A stretch of DNA of 64,000 bases from Bryobacterales bacterium (GTDB lineage: Bacteria > Acidobacteriota > Terriglobia > Bryobacterales > Bryobacteraceae), in contig JADKID010000024.1 in the NCBI GenBank assembly GCA_016721425.1, forward strand, positions 1 to 64,000. The letters run 5' to 3'. Of the stretch, positions 63,905 through 64,000 are shown in pieces; the first letter of the stretch is position 1; every line of letters begins with the position of its first letter. The position numbers and the translations under genes are program-made. The notes under the pieces were generated by a model. It was not told the DNA's origin, searched no databases, and saw only the letters and a list, made by a program, of their open reading frames with translations.

Positions 63905-64000
63905 CTACTGCATCATCCCTGGCAGCTCGAGCCCGCCCGTGCCGCCGGTCATTCCGCCCATGCTGCCTCCGCCGTTCAAGCTCAGCCCGCCCTGTGCGCT
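63905..64000 (-). CDS. 3' end of a Gly/Met-rich protein (partial)
   Basis: Thirty-one codons and a TAG are in the window, ending GGLELPGMMQ. The visible part is Gly, Met and Ser rich, like the low-complexity ends of neighbouring envelope proteins. The gene begins beyond 64000 and lies 33 bases upstream of the Oar-like receptor, so it is likely in the same operon. The family cannot be judged from this fragment. Confidence 0.65.
   Translation of the reverse strand, partial: SAQGGLSLNGGGSMGGMTGGTGGLELPGMMQ

Overview
This is a GC-rich (roughly 60-65%), gene-dense bacterial chromosome segment that most resembles an Acidobacteriota genome, probably of the Solibacter/Bryobacter type. That placement is inferred from two Oar-like TonB-dependent receptors with an N-terminal carboxypeptidase-regulatory-like domain, a Gfo/Idh/MocA oxidoreductase with a DUF1080 (3-keto-glycoside hydrolase) domain, Gly-rich inserts in envelope proteins, and many GTG/TTG starts with overlapping start and stop codons. 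No rRNA, tRNA, CRISPR array, insertion sequence or prophage is visible. A 16S or marker-gene comparison would be needed to fix the taxon.

Layout. 1-3248 (+): 3' part of an Oar-like receptor carrying two opposite frameshifts. 3321-10059 (-): a tight seven-gene operon, read from the right: YdeI-like protein, dockerin-like Ca-binding lipo/membrane protein, small unknown, phosphate acetyltransferase, histone-deacetylase-family protein, Tat-exported oxidoreductase-DUF1080 fusion, ICMT-like methyltransferase. 10206-13561: a small penicillin-binding transpeptidase facing a TPR-redoxin fusion. 13655-19536: glycan/membrane glycosyltransferase region with a GT-C-like protein (+) and a minus-strand set (GT-C, GT2, small ORF, SAM methyltransferase broken by an in-frame TGA). 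19557-22542 (-): recG, rsmD and a small orphan ORF.

22772-31000 (+): an export operon of three HlyD-type adaptors, one MacB-like permease and one TolC-like channel, with no ATPase gene in the cluster. 31062-37569: mutL and an isochorismatase-fold protein (+) converge on guaA and an S41 C-terminal protease (-), followed by a MerR regulator (-). 37725-41413: AI-2E-type permease, GT-C-like protein, an unknown membrane protein and an isolated thiS.

41476-54470 (+): a 12-gene complex I operon (nuoA,C,D,E,F,G,H,J,K,L,M,N) that lacks precisely nuoB and nuoI, driven by a near-consensus sigma70 promoter whose -10 is also a TATAAT on the other strand toward thiS. 54574-64000: a secreted S8 protease, a histidine kinase/response regulator pair, a Spy/LTxxQ protein, a second response regulator translationally coupled to a second Oar-like receptor, and the 3' end of a Gly/Met-rich protein.

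The genes fall into respiratory (nuo), envelope/export (adaptors, permease, TolC, Oar receptors, proteases, two-component systems), and surface-glycan groups plus housekeeping genes. The points most worth following up are the oxidoreductase-DUF1080 fusion, the ATPase-less three-adaptor exporter with a 133-residue Gly/Ser insert in a lipoyl domain, the receptor/regulator/Spy envelope cluster, and complex I without nuoB and nuoI.
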